DNA of 64,000 nucleotides from Lactifluus volemus (lineage: Eukaryota > Basidiomycota > Agaricomycetes > Russulales > Russulaceae). Each line of letters begins with the position of its first letter. Positions within the stretch are counted from its first letter, which is position 1. The stretch covers positions 1-64,000 of the forward strand of contig WTXI01000060.1 of assembly GCA_022376515.1 (NCBI GenBank). The letters are read 5' to 3'. Below are positions 33,983-45,990 of this stretch, piece after piece. A program made the translations under genes and the position numbers. Under the pieces are notes generated by a model. That model saw nothing but the letters and a program-made list of their open reading frames with translations, was not told the origin of the DNA and did no database searches.

Positions 33983-34376
33983 TGGAGAGATGTGACGTGA
34001 GAACCAAAATGAAAAGGGGTGTCAACTTGAAGTTTCGGCGTCAAGCGACCTCACGACGATCACTAGGCTTATGAAACATCAGATGGTTTCACACAAAGAG
34101 CATCAAGAATAAGCAAGAGCACAAAGGCATAAGCACAGAGTTGATTATACATTTGTCATAGTCGTTAACTTAAGCTACAGAAGTATGATTGCCCTTCCAA
34201 ACTTGGAAGGAGTGACCCACAGCCTGCTGAATCACTTCCACTTGCGGCCGCCCTCATTGGTCGGAGCGTGATCGTGCACCTGACTCTCTTTCCCTCAATA
34301 TGTCCAGCAAAATCCAAAACACTGAGGTTCAGAAATGTTGACTGCAGCACATATTCACTTCAACCATTTCATAAAT
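33983..34376. other. intergenic upstream of DUF6535 gene
   Basis: This presumably holds the promoter of the DUF6535 gene. No supported reading frame. Confidence 0.4.
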
Positions 34377-34539
34377 GCTCAAGAACAGGTTATAGCCCAT
34401 CAGAATCTACTCAAATTTATAGCAAGGGGTGCTGCCATCCATGTTAGGTGCAAACTTGGCCATTCATACCTAATGCAGCAGCGCCCCTTGCTATGAATTT
34501 GAGTAGATTCCGGTGGGCTATAGCCTTTTGTTCTTGAGC
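34377..34539. mobile_element. foldback (MITE-like) palindromic element
   Basis: The left arm 34377-34435 and the right arm 34478-34539 are near-perfect inverted copies. GCTCAAGAACA faces TGTTCTTGAGC, CAGAATCTACTCAAAT faces ATTTGAGTAGATTC, and AGCAAGGGGTGCTGC faces GCAGCGCCCCTTGCT. The middle also pairs (TTAGGT with ACCTAA), so the whole segment could form one long hairpin. It has no coding capacity. The size and structure fit a miniature inverted-repeat element. Confidence 0.75.
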
Positions 34540-34780
34540 TTGTACTATTAATAGCATAGGGGATTCACTGGATCACCAGCCATCTGATCAGTTGCAAAGG
34601 ACATGCTCAAACAGGTTGATAGTTGTTGACTTGTTGTACAATCTTGCTGTTACTTATTCTGCCAATCAATTATGAATACATTCAAGTTCATCAATCTGTT
34701 CATATGGTGCATACTAGAGCCAGTGTATAATCCTTGGGCCATCTTCCTTAGGGTGACCCCCCTAGTTGGACATGGTCAAC
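34540..34780. other. intergenic, nothing recognised
   Basis: Short AT-rich stretch between the foldback element and the decayed RING copy. It has no frame or repeat that I can name. Confidence 0.4.
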
Positions 34781-35425
34781 CGTCATTGGTCCGTCAACGC
34801 TATCGATGAACCGCACGTCACGACCACCTCTGATGCCACCATGCGTCCCATTAAATTACCTCTTGAACCCTGGTTTAGCTCCTCTCAATCAATAAAAAGT
34901 CATCTCAGCTGTGACGCTTGCATCAAAGCCCACATTTGCGTTTCTCGAGAACCTTTACTCCCGTTCGCAACCGGATTCCACTCGATTGGTCAGCTGACTT
35001 TTTTGTCGCACATTTTGGCCCGTACTACAGTACCTGGGCCCAAGGCCTTTATGACGCCTGCCCTCTGTCGCGTCTATCTCGGAGACGGAGAAGGCAGTAG
35101 GGCGCGTATCGACGCTCTGAACGCTCAACTTTCCCAACTCAAAACGGTGTTATTCTTCTCATGGATCTCTACCATTCTGTCCGCAGCACCATTTCCCGAT
35201 ACTTGACGAGGCGCGCATTGAGCTGTTTGACACGTCCCCCGCTTGCTGAATGCACAGAGCCCACAGGCAAGTTTTGTGCCTATCAAACTCCTATGACGGG
35301 TGGACGCAAATGGACGACTTCACGTGTGTCTGATAAAGTCATACGTACAATAGTAGTTGAAGGGAAAGCATCATGTTGTGAATATACCGTATCTACTCAT
35401 TTTGTTATGTATGGCTCATGAAACG
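34781..35425 (+). pseudogene. decayed partial duplicate of the RING gene
   Basis: Homology to 29190-30890 appears in pieces and in the same order. ACGACCACCTCTGATGCCAC corresponds to the 5' flank, SHLSCDACIKAHICVSRE to exon 2, and MTPALCRVYLGDGEGSRARI to the coiled-coil start. Then comes an internal deletion of most coding sequence, then GACACGTCCCCCGCTTGCTGA at the old stop, and the 3' flank with GAAAGCATCATGTTGTG. The first CPIC half of the RING and the CPTC half are missing, so it cannot make a RING protein. Confidence 0.75.
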
Positions 35426-35586
35426 TCCAGTAATTTGGTGACTTGGCCTCCGAACAACGAAAACAGGTATCCTGAACAAACCTAACTGCTAAGGAATCCG
35501 TTCAGACTTCATGCTCCCCATCGCCTACACCATTTAATCAACAGAATGTATCGCCGCTTAACCATGTCTTTCAAGAGCTCCATAAC

Positions 35587-36540
35587 AATCATGTCATGTG
35601 CCAGTCACTCTTCAGCACTAGCGTGGATCGCGGAGTCCTGGCGTGAAAAACTTGCAGCACCGGGGGGTCGTTCACCGGCCATTCGGAACTGCCGCAAAGG
35701 GCATCCTCGAACAAGTCGGTAGTCGCTGTAGTTGCTTACTCCGCCGATCAAATCTGACGAGATAGGTCTGTCCATACAAAGCGTCAGCCTGAGCATCCAA
35801 GTTGTGAATCGTTGAGCCATTCTGCGTTCTTCATTTCTTCCTCCGTAGGTTGGCAACCATAGCGAGCTAAAACAATGCGGTAAGTTGCTTAACGAGCTTG
35901 TGAAGTACCGTGCTTGCAAAGCGATGCTCCTTTCACTGGCAGGAAATCCATCTTGGAGAGCCGCCATAATTAAGGACATACGATAGGAATCCACTCACAC
36001 CAGAGTTGTTGGAAACTGGAAACTGGTGAACACGTGAAGGTAATCCATAGCAGAACGGGTCGAGACCATCTTTGAAATCATGTCGCTTGAATTTGCCGTA
36101 CATCAGTCAAACCGACATGATCTGGCCAGGTGTCCTAGATCGATTCAAAGCTAGCTCAGGTTGAGATACTGGCTTTGACAGGTCCCAGTCAACGAGCCAC
36201 CCATCACCAATAGCGATATTCCCAGGATTGCAGTCACGGCGCAAAGTCCCTGCACGATATGCCTGCTCAAGGGCTGGGCAACTATGCGCCATCACATTGC
36301 ATTTTTAGAACAAAAGAACAAAACCCGCCAATGATGCCGTTTCGCGCAGCGGCCACCATTTCATAGGAAGACTTATATTCGACAAGGCTGCGACCAAAGA
36401 CATCCAGCACAAACGATAATGGCGGTGAGAGATTGATCGAGTGTTCAAGACGAGATCACGTGGTACAGAAACGTAATTGCTTGTTCTTGTTGTGTGATTA
36501 CAGTAGCTGATGTCTCTCGAGTCTCCATGCAAGACAGTAG
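35587..36540 (-). pseudogene. relic of a FunK1-type fungal protein kinase
   Basis: The minus strand reads LEQAYRAGTLRRDCNPGNIAIG, then GWLVDWDLSKP, then RTPGQIMS. This is the catalytic-loop to activation-segment region of FunK1 kinases (normally HRD-x-S-x-G-N, then L-I-D-W-D-L-S). The catalytic HRD is changed to RRD-C, and the frames before (ETASLAGFVLLF) and after (GKFKRHDFKDGLDPF) are interrupted by stops. The N-lobe is largely gone. I read it as a degraded kinase fragment, unlikely to be active. Confidence 0.7.
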
Positions 36541-36906
36541 AATAGTTCAATATCTTGTATACACAACCCTCTATCTGGATCTCCTAACGCGGTGTAGGAT
36601 TCGATGCGATATTTGTGGGTATGGTGAAAGCGTCCGTAACTCGTAACTTAACAAGGACCAATTTGTTTCCCGCGATCGGCTCAGCTCACTGCACATGTCA
36701 CGGTATACAGGCACTAACAAGCAGAACAAGAACAGCCTAGATACATGTCAATGTGGGGCATATAAAATACTGGCAGGGTGACAAAAAGTCTCTGCAAGGT
36801 GAGATAAATATACATATCGCAAACGCTAGCCAGCGAATCACAACAACAAAAAAAATCAAAACGCAAACGACTTTCACGATCACTAATCGTTCGTGCCTTT
36901 CTCTCT
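36541..36906. other. intergenic between kinase relic and RGD2-type gene
   Basis: Sequence at the 3' side of the RhoGAP gene. I see no supported gene. An A-rich tract lies near 36840-36870. Confidence 0.4.
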
Positions 36907-39900
36907 TCAACCGACCACGGCTTCCTCCGCATCGCTATCCATGGTCCTCCTCGCCAGTCCCGTCAAACTGCGTCGCTTCTCCTCCATGACGCCGGAGTTC
37001 GGACGTCCACGGCCTCCCCTCTGTAATCCCACCGATGGCGGGGGCGACGTCGTGCGAGGATCGGACGAGATCGAGTTGCGGTTCAGATTGGATATGATAG
37101 AGCTGACGTTGCCGCCGCCACGGGGCGGACGGGAGCCGCGCGGTGCGCGAATGCGGGATGTTGTCTCGCCTGAGGTGTGGCGTGAGAGCGAAGCGCGATT
37201 GGGGTTCAACGGCGCGTCTTCGCTCTGGGTGACGACTGGGGAGCCGGTGCGGCCGGGGACCAAGGGGGAGGAAGAGTTGGAAGGCGAGCGCACGCGTGGG
37301 GTGCCGTTGCGGCCGGGGTTGTTGGGGCGAGGTGAGCCGCTGTTGCGTCGTTTGGATGTCGGCGGTGGGGGTGAGGCCTTTACTGGTGTCGAGGTGCGGG
37401 CAGGCACCGGCGCTGTTTCGGGCTCAGACTCGGGAGGTGGGGAAGTGAAGGCGGGCCTAGGGGGCAACTCGTCATCTTCAGGAGGGGGAGATTTGAAGGC
37501 AGGCCGAGGTGGGACACTCGGGTTCGTAGCGAGTACCGGAACGGGGGCGACCAACGGCGGAGGCTCGGGCACAGGCTTAGGTTTCACCTCAGGAGGCGGA
37601 GTTGGAGGCGGCTGAGGCTGTGCGACCGGAGGTGTAGAAATAAATTCAGGTTCCGGGACTTGCGGGACTGGGGGTGGGGGTGGGGGTGGCACTGGCTTGG
37701 CCTGATGAGGAGGCGGAACCGGAGGAGCTGGCTTGACGTTAGGAGGAGGTGGGGGGGCTGGTTGAACCTGAGGTGGAGGCGGAACTGGGGGCGGAATGTT
37801 CCCCTGAGCTCTTTGACTCGCAAGCCAGTCTTTGGCATCATTCCCAGCGGAAAGCTTGGTTCTGCTCATACGCATGTCGACGGGGGCGGTCCGTTTCCGG
37901 AGAGGAGCTTTCCGCTCCGTATCGACTTTCTTCTTGGCAATAGTTGGAGGGAGGACATCTTCATAATGCTTGACGAGATCGACGAAGAACATAGCTGGGT
38001 GACGATCTTGAACAGACACACCGGTCTCGAACTTCGGGCGGAGAATTGCTGGACGCAACCTTCAGTCTAACGCCAATAGGTGACAATAGGAACTCACTGC
38101 GGCCGATGGACAAACCAAGCTTCGTCACATATATTTCATCACTCTCCTCTACCTTAGTGTTATCGATAAGCCTAGTATCGACGATCAGAATTACACTCAA
38201 GAAGCAGAAGCAAAAGACCAACGCTCTGAGATGAAGCACGATCGCATCAAGAACAGATAAATGGACCTTCGGCATACGAAGCAACGCAGTCTTGAGAGCT
38301 TCCAGGTGTTCACGCTCGTCTGTAGATTCTTGATCTCCTTTGGCGGTAGAACCAACTGAGGCGGTTGTTAATATGATAAACTCCAACGTAACTGGAGCAC
38401 AACGAACCGTTGGGATATAGGCGACGTAAATCTTCCCAACCTTCCCAGAGAGCAATCGGAGGGTCCAATTCAAGTAACCATAGCTTGACTGTACTCGCCA
38501 GAACGGGAGCATCATACTTGGTCAAGATATCAGCTGGATGGGCTGCTCGGGAGGAATAGCGTTAAGACTTTCGCGGAGGTGATGGACCGCAGGCAGTGGG
38601 ACTTGGTAAATCCAAGCCTTGCGTTCTCTAGATGGGCACAATAAATGTGAGTGTCGGGCGCTGAGCGGACGGAAGACTCACCGACGTCATTCGACATGCG
38701 GGGATATACTTGATTCAAGCCATCTAAGAGTGCGGTCAAAACCGGAGGGATTGGGGGCTTTGGCTGAGCTTCGTTGTGAGGGGAACCCCATCCACCCTCG
38801 GACCATCTCCTCAGGTCAATTCCGAACAAAACGTCAGATTCATCGTGTGCCACGCTTTCGTACACCTGTGGCTGCGGGCGGAATGGCCCAGTTCGGTACC
38901 GCTCAATGAGCGCAGAAAGGTCAGAATCTGGCAGATACGCGGCGATGTGGGATGCAGAGCGCTCGAGTGGTGGCTCGAGAGAACGGGGGAGGTTCGAGAG
39001 CGTGCCATGGAACTGCAGCAGTACGGTCTTGACGGCTTGAAGACGCTCGGTCTCCCAGCGTTGAAGTACCTTTAGGACATCTTCGATACGCTCCTCGAGG
39101 CCAAGCCGTTGCCTGTCAAGTCTACGCACTGCGACTCGATACTCACGGTCCGCAGCGTCTGCTTCAACTCGCGTACGTACGTGCAGGGGTTCAGTGTTTG
39201 GATTGGTGGCGAGCGCTTTCGAGACCACATTGAGGAAGGTATTAGAACGCCTAAGGAGGTTGCCTGCGACGGGGGCGAGCTTTGTAGGGGAAGCGACGTC
39301 TTCCTCTTTCGCAGGAGGTTTCCCGAGCTCAAAAGCCTTCGGACGGAACTGGTAGAAGGCATCGTCCGAAGGTTCAAAGGCATTTCCGAAATCGCCAATG
39401 CGTCGGAGGAGACCATCGCGTTCGGTGAGTTCCCTTGCGGCCTGCTCTGCACGATCAAAGCTGCCACCAAACCCCTGGACATTCTCATGGAGCCAGGTGG
39501 CAAACTGGTCGCCTGTGAAGCAGTAGTACTCTCCGAGAATGGGGAAGCGTATAGATTGCAGCGTCAACTCGGAGGATGCGCGTGTGAGGAGGTCAGAGAT
39601 AGCCGCTGCCGGAAGTGAGAGACCCGCTAGGAGGATGGGTTCGGGAGGCTCAGAGGGCAATGGCGACGAGGAAGTCTTGATGACCAAGCTCGCTGGGGAA
39701 AGCTGTGGTGATAAGGGAGGAGGTGAGGCACGGATGATGCTATCAGAGGGCTCTTCGACGGCCTTCCCCTTGCCTTTGTCGACCTTAGGTTTCTCCTTCT
39801 CGTCGCTGAAAAGAACCACCGTCTTCTCGTCACTAGGTACACCGTCGATCAAGCCGGATGCCTTCCTCTGTATATCCTTGAACCTCTGCGCGAGACGTTC

Positions 39901-40810
39901 CGAGACGGTTGCAGTTCTGACAGACTTGTTACGAGGCGAAATAGTATATTTTTTCTCACTCAACTCATTGTTTGGCGCAAACTTGATGCTGCATTTGAGG
40001 CATGTATTAGGAAAAGTGTCGATAGAAAGCGGCGGCACTCACTCATCCTCAGCCTCATCTGCTTTGCGAACCTTGGAAAGATACGTGTTCTTGAGTTTGA
40101 TGACCTACATGGGAGAGAATTTTAAAGGACGTTCGAGTATTGGGATGCGCAGTCATGGGTACCTCGGCTTGAGCCTGCTCGTAGTTCTTGACGTAGCCAT
40201 CGATGATTGTATCCCTGCTGGCCTGGAGTTTCTCCTGCGGAAGGCAATATGAGTATGACGAAGCATGGGAATCATTGTGACGCACGTGGTAAGTGATAGC
40301 CCATTTCTCGAAGGGGTCTGCAACGAGTTGTTGGAGCTCGCGTGCGATAGCTTTGTGAGCACCACCTTGCTGTGCGGTCTCTGCCTGCAGCCCGCGAAAA
40401 GCCATGAGTAGAGTTGCTCCATCATCTGCGCCGAAGCCGGTGTCTGGGAGGAAACGTTTGTTTGGACACAATTCGGCATGCTGATGTGGGGGGGCACACC
40501 TGAGACCGCAGTTACATTACTTGAGAGAGCAGCGCCAATGTTCTCCTCGGCTCGCGCTCGGGCCTGTGAAAAAAACCTTCAGTAAAGAGAGAACTGGTGT
40601 GTGGTGCTTATCCTCACCCGAATGAAAGCAGCAATTTCGCTGTTCTCTGAGGCGCCCTTAAGAGACCGGTTGAGCTGGATGGCGCTTGGACACGTGTCTA
40701 GTGTTCACACGCACCTGCTCAAGTTTGCTATAAAGGACTTCGAGGCCTTTCCTATAGTCCTGTGTCCAAAAGGAGTTTGAGAAAGAGAGTGGTAGTGACA
40801 AGACTGCCAT
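36907..40810 (-). CDS. F-BAR/DEP/RhoGAP protein, RGD2 (Rga8) type
   Basis: Multi-exon gene. The start at 40810 reads LPLSFSNSFWTQDYRKGLEV, the classic FCH entry of an F-BAR domain. Further short exons (RARAEENIGAAL, ASRDTIIDGYVKNYEQAQAE, KNTYLSKVRKADEAEDD) continue the membrane-curving coil. A DEP domain follows (LGEYYCFTGDQFATWLHENV, DAFYQFRP), then a second coiled part (EADAADREYRVAVRRLDRQR), so DEP is inserted in the F-BAR, as I recall for the Rgd2/Rga8 group. The RhoGAP part runs from AWIYQVPLPAVHHLRESLN to VDLVKHYEDVLPPTIAKKK, with a Pro-rich tail. It likely controls Rho/Cdc42-type GTPases at growth sites. One base seems lost near 38538. PRP4 starts 127 bp away on the other strand. Confidence 0.85.
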
Positions 40811-40937
40811 GTCATGAGATGGAAAGAAGAAAGAGGGATAGAGTCAACGATGGCTGGCTGTTCAGAGGCGTGGTTTGGCTCCATCAACAGGTGATACATT
40901 ATGTAATACACTCTCGTCTCTCTCAACGCCTATAACA

Positions 40938-42968
40938 ATGCCTGACCTTACTTTTGATAATCTCGTCGATGATGGCAATTATTTGGGCTCAGAACGTGCT
41001 CGTATTGAGAACAAAGTCATTCTCGATGAGCTAGAAAGAAAAAAGAAGGCCAGGGCTATGGCAGTCCCAACAGACGATAACCGCGTAAAGGCTCGTTTGC
41101 GAGAAATTGGTGAACCGATCACACTCTTTGGAGAGCGGGTACGTCTTATACTCGTCCTAAACTTGACAGGATATACATGCTACTACTTTAGGCTGCAGAC
41201 AGGCGTGATCGTTTGATCTATGTGCTTTCTCAAATTAACGCTGCACGAGGGGAAGATGCCATCGACGTAGACGCCAAGTCAGAATCTGAAAGTGAGGAAG
41301 AAGTGCGTGCTTGTCGCGTAGCACCCTCTTAACGGTCTTGTTATACCAACTACTCTCGTAGGCGGAGGAATTCTTCTCTCCGGGTTCATTGGAGCTCCTG
41401 GAAGCCCGAAGACGGATAGCAGAGTTCTCTCTTCCTAGGTTGGGCTTTCTTGCTACTACTTAGGTCGCTACCAAGGTGCTTACCATGTTCTCTTCTCGTT
41501 CCATTCCCTTACAGAGCCCAAAAGCGCGCCATCCAACAGAAATCAGACAGCCAACTTCCCCTAAGTAGGATCATTGACCTTCGAAAACGCGTCTTTGCCG
41601 ACGTGAAGGTACGTCATGCCTGTAACTTGCCTTATTATCGATCCCTAACCTGAATGAAGACATTTTCGAATCTCGGCTCACAAATTGGAGACGAGCGCCC
41701 AATATCTCTTGTGCGATTCGCTCCCAATGGGCAAGTTTTGGCCACAGGAAGCTGGTCAGGTTCAGTCAAATTGTGGAATGTCCCAGCCTGTACGCCCATC
41801 CGTACTCTTCGAGGTGATCTTGATCATCTACTTGCGCCGCGGCTATCCCTCTTACCACGTGCTTAGGACATAGCGATCGAGTTGGCGGGGTTGCCTGGCA
41901 TCCACAAGCGACCCTATCCCAGAGTATAGATTCGGTTAATTTAATCAGCGGAGCTGGTGATGCGTGTATTAACGTGTGGTCACTCAACAGGTTTGCGTAC
42001 TTCGAGGCTTCTCTTTTACATGGCTCACCCTATTCACACAGTGAAACACCTATCTCTGTCATGAAGGGTCATCAAGATCGGATTTGCAGAGTAGCCTTCA
42101 CCCTTCCGGCAATTACGCTGCTAGCGCAAGCTTTGACACAACGTGGCGACTTTGGGATATAAATACGTCTAAGGAAATTTTGCTCCAGGAAGGACACTCG
42201 AGGGAGGTTTACGCTGTTGAATTCCAAGATGACGGCGCCCTTGCAGCATCCGCGTACGCGACCTTTCCTATTTGTAGGGACTCTGTGCTTACGATCGTTC
42301 TCAGTGGTCTTGACGCAATTGGTCGTGTTTGGGACTTGCGAACGGGTCGAACGGCCATGGTCCTCGACGGTCACGTCGAAGGTATACTCACCATGGCCTT
42401 CTCTCCTAACGGGTATGCGTTTCGTCGCCTGTCTCCGCCCCTTATATTGACGCACCACAGGTACCAGATCGCAACAGGCGCATCAGACGATACCATCCGA
42501 ATATGGGACATGCGTTCCCTAAAAGCGTTATATACCATACCTGCGCACCTCAGCAACGTGTCTGACGTGCGCTTCTTCCGCTCGGACGGGACCATCCCTG
42601 CGCATATCGTGCAGCGCCAGAACCAGACCGCCGGCGGCCTGAATGGTATCGCGTCGTCCGAAGAACCCGAAGAGGAGTTCATGGAAGATGGGGACAAGGA
42701 AGGCTCCGCCCCTCTACCCATGACCGCCGAGCAAAAGGAGAAGGCGCTCGAGCAGGAATGGCGCTATCGCCCAGGGCTGTACTTTGCCAGCGCAGGTTAT
42801 GACGGTTTGGTCAAGGTATGGAGTGCAGACGATTGGCAACTTCTGACGACCTTGCAAACGGATGGAAGCAAGGTCATGTCGGTTGACCTGTCCACCGATT
42901 CAAAGTTGCTGGTATCAGGCACGTACAATAGGAACTTCCAGTTGTTCGCTAGCGAGAGCGGAATGTGA
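40938..42968 (+). CDS. PRP4: U4/U6 snRNP protein PRP4 (WD40)
   Basis: Spliceosome component of the U4/U6.U5 tri-snRNP. The start MPDLTFDNLVDDGNYLG at 40938 is followed by the helical SFM motif (KARLREIGEPITLFGER). Next are an acidic linker (SESESEEE), PLSRIIDLRKRVFADVK, then seven WD40 repeats beginning PISLVRFAPNGQVLATGSW and ending MSVDLSTDSKLLVSGTYN. Repeats 5-6 are separated by an acidic insertion (EEPEEEFMEDGDKEG). At least seven introns are needed, some with clear GT...AG ends. One base is missing at about 42099, where VAF-HPSGN needs one more C; since PRP4 is essential in yeast, a sequence error is the simpler reading. Confidence 0.88.
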
Positions 42969-43119
42969 CGAGCGATTTTCTCTGATGCTCTGATGATGAT
43001 GACGCCGTGTTATGATGCGACGGGAAGATAGCATGTTAAGCTTAAAAATGACAACAACAAAAATGCTCAGAGCTATGAAATACAACGTCATGTTCATCAC
43101 GAAAATGAGGTATCGCAAA
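42969..43119. other. convergent 3' region of PRP4 and MBP1-type gene
   Basis: Short gap with TGATGATGATGA-like runs and A-rich sequence. It probably holds both 3' UTRs. Confidence 0.4.
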
Positions 43120-45990
43120 TTAGATTACACCGTCCCGAACCTGGAAATGGAGAGGGACGTCAACGACAATGGCACGATCATGCTGGCTCGACTTCACCTT
43201 CTGCATAAAGCCTGAGACCCGTCCAATATCAACGACCTGTGTTTCACTCTCTACAGCAACGACAAGGTCATCGAGCATCTAAAGCCGAAACCGTCAGCGA
43301 TCCGGTCCACAAAACAAAACAAAAAAGGTTTCGCAAACCTCTTCGACTTTGTCTATCGGCACGCCAGTGCACAAAGCGACGATCTTCTTACACTGGAATT
43401 CGCGCTCCGCACTCGCGCCGCGCAATTTCTCCAGCCTCTGGTGCATCAGTTGCTCCATCCGCGAATGCCACATCTTGAGCCGTCTCAACCGAATCAGGCT
43501 CGTGACCGAATCGCTCGTCGGGATCGCCGGTTCCGTATCGAACGGGAACGACACGTCTCCGACTTCGCCGAGGCCCGCCATGGTCGAGTTCTGCCCACGC
43601 CAGCGAAAGGCCGTGCCGGCGCTCTCGAGGGCGTCGCGTCCGTCAAGATTGGTGCGCCCGGTCCAGTCAAACTTTTCTTCGTCTGCCAGCGCGTGGTCGA
43701 CGTTGCGAATTCGCTGCGTCACCTGGTCAAGCTCGCTGCAGCGCGCCTGCCACACCTGAATCTGTTTGCGCTGCTCAGAAAGCTCGCGCGTGGCCGCACG
43801 TAGGTGCGCCTGTGTGACGTCTAGGTTGTCTTGCTTCGTCTTGATCTCGGAGGCAAAGTCGGCGCTGAGGCCTTGGATCATAGCCGTCAGATCTACGAGT
43901 GATAGCCTGAGTGATGAAATTGAGGTTTCGGTTGGAGGTAGGGAAAATGCACCTGCTATCACATCTTGGCTTTTTTGCACCGGTGCTGAGGGTCCAGATC
44001 GTAAAGATGCGATGATATCCTCAACTCGAGGGCCACCACCGAGTTCCTGCTCATGAGCAATGTATCAGTCGAGCCCTAACATCTGCTACTCCGGGCCTAC
44101 TTCATTCTCGACACCAAAGTCGCCTGGGCGTAACCCGAGTTTGTTAGGGAGTATTCGGTTAGCACCTACATCCAGGAAAGATCTTACGAGTCCACGGTTG
44201 CCTACGCGTGCTGCAATATTCAGCGCCGTATCCCCGTGTTCGTCTTGTAGGTCTACTACCGAGCGGAAGTCACCATCCTGGTGCTGTGCAATCCAAAGAA
44301 AGATTTGCTCTAGATAGTAAGATGCGACAATGGCACGGTTTCGTACGCCTGCGAGCGCAACGACATGGTGCAACACGGACTTGCGTGCCGTGTCAATTGT
44401 TCGAATCGATGGATGTAGAAAGGAAACCAGAGTCCCAAAGGATTGTTGGTCGAAGTTATTTAAAAGTAGGCAGGCACGAATCAGCGGGGTCTCGCCGTTA
44501 TAATTTCCTCGGTGAATATCTGCACCGCTTGCGATGAGTGCCTCCACCACGTCGAGTCGACCAAGTGATGCTGATATGTGCAGCGCGGTATGGCCGAGCT
44601 CATCGAGAACGCCATTCACGTTAAGACCTGCGGGACCATTTTCAGGCGGGATCTCACGGATGAGGTCTAGAACTGTATTTGGATCATCACGCTGAAGAAT
44701 AGCGGTGATGATAGCTGCGCGTCGGTGGTCCTTTGATGGCGTAGTAAGGTCCATATTCCGGGGAAGGCCAGGTTTCGATGCAAATCGTATCTTGTGTCCC
44801 TCTTCAGCCGTGCCATTTTCGTACGCACCGTTTGCGGCGGTGGCCAGTCCATCATCGGAGTGAAAAGTTCCATTGATGGGCTGAGGAGTAGCTGTTTCAC
44901 CTCGAGATCCGGGCTGGGAAGGAAGCTGTTGAGACATCGGTGGTTGGAGTTGTGTATGGTTGGAGATTAGGCGTATTTCTACAGCAAGAGGCGGCTCTGT
45001 GCGAGCACGTTTCGAGGGGGACGGGTTGTCGTCATCGTTGACTTGTGGAGCTGGGGCTGCGGAAGACGCCCTAGCGAGATCTGCTGCATCAATGTCAGAC
45101 AAGGAAGCAGGAGTTGTACTGCTAGCTGCACTGAACCTTGGGCCGTCATGAGTGAGTGGATTGTATCAGGAATCCCTGCAGAACCTGCATCCATTTCGGA
45201 TCGCGTCCGTTTGAGGGACTGCATGGGAGGAGGTGTAAGAGACATGCCGGGAACGACAGGACCTGGAGAACCAGGGTAGACAACTCCCGGTGGTGGAGGA
45301 TAAACAAGTCCCTGATGTTGTGACGTTGAAGGTGTGAAAAGACCTTGAGCGCGCCCTTGGTTTAATAGACGCAGAGCAGATCCAGGCATAATAGGTGCTG
45401 AGGGAAGAGAAGAAGGCAAGTAATTCCTGATGTACCTGAAAACATATGGTGAAAAATACAGAAAGAACCCAGCTGCAAGCTTACCACTGCCAGCTTGCAT
45501 TGGAGTCGGAAGCGCGCTGAGTGAGCTTGAGTTTGGAATGAAATCAAATAATGGGGAGAGAATATTGGCGACACCATATTGGAGAGCGATATCCCGTCCT
45601 CTTTCGAGCGGTATCCTTTAGGTAGATAGAGTAGATGTTAGAGGCGTGCAACTGCACAAACGATGTACATCTCTACGGACCATGTTCCCTGATACTTTCC
45701 GTAACCGCCCTGCACAATTTCATGCTTACCGGGAAGTATTTCCTTCTCAAGAATTTTTGTCCTCCTACCCTTCTCCACGCCTGCAACCTTCAAGATCTGA
45801 GTGGCATTGACGTACGAGTCGGCACGACGACGCATAACTGCGATACCTCGAACCATGCATTCATACACCTGACGAACGCGTGACGCGACAACGTCAGAAG
45901 GGAAATTAAAAACGCACCTGGACCGAGGAGTACACGGCATTGTAGATCTTGACTGGCTGAGGCTGTTGCACGACGGGCTGGGTCTGCATC
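43120..45990 (-). CDS. APSES/KilA-N and ankyrin cell-cycle transcription factor, MBP1 type
   Basis: DNA-binding subunit of an MBF-like complex (G1/S control in fungi). The start at 45990 gives a Gln/Pro-rich lead, then the APSES domain: [57 protein letters not shown], and [20 protein letters not shown] Pro-rich spacer and a KRTR basic patch follow. Ankyrin repeats come next ([51 protein letters not shown]), then a C-terminal coiled coil ([18 protein letters not shown]) and a last exon, [12 protein letters not shown], with stop at 43120. One base appears lost near 45150 (DTIHSL to [10 protein letters not shown]). The spacing and order match Mbp1/Res proteins rather than Swi6, because the DNA-binding domain is present. 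Confidence 0.88.

Noticed and set aside
36893..37615. 240-codon Gly-rich plus-strand frame
   Set aside because: Antisense to the Pro-rich tail of the RGD2-type gene; Gly-rich composition follows from Pro codons on the other strand.
39109..40252. Plus-strand frames of 169 and 237 codons
   Set aside because: Antisense to well-supported exons of the F-BAR/DEP/RhoGAP gene.
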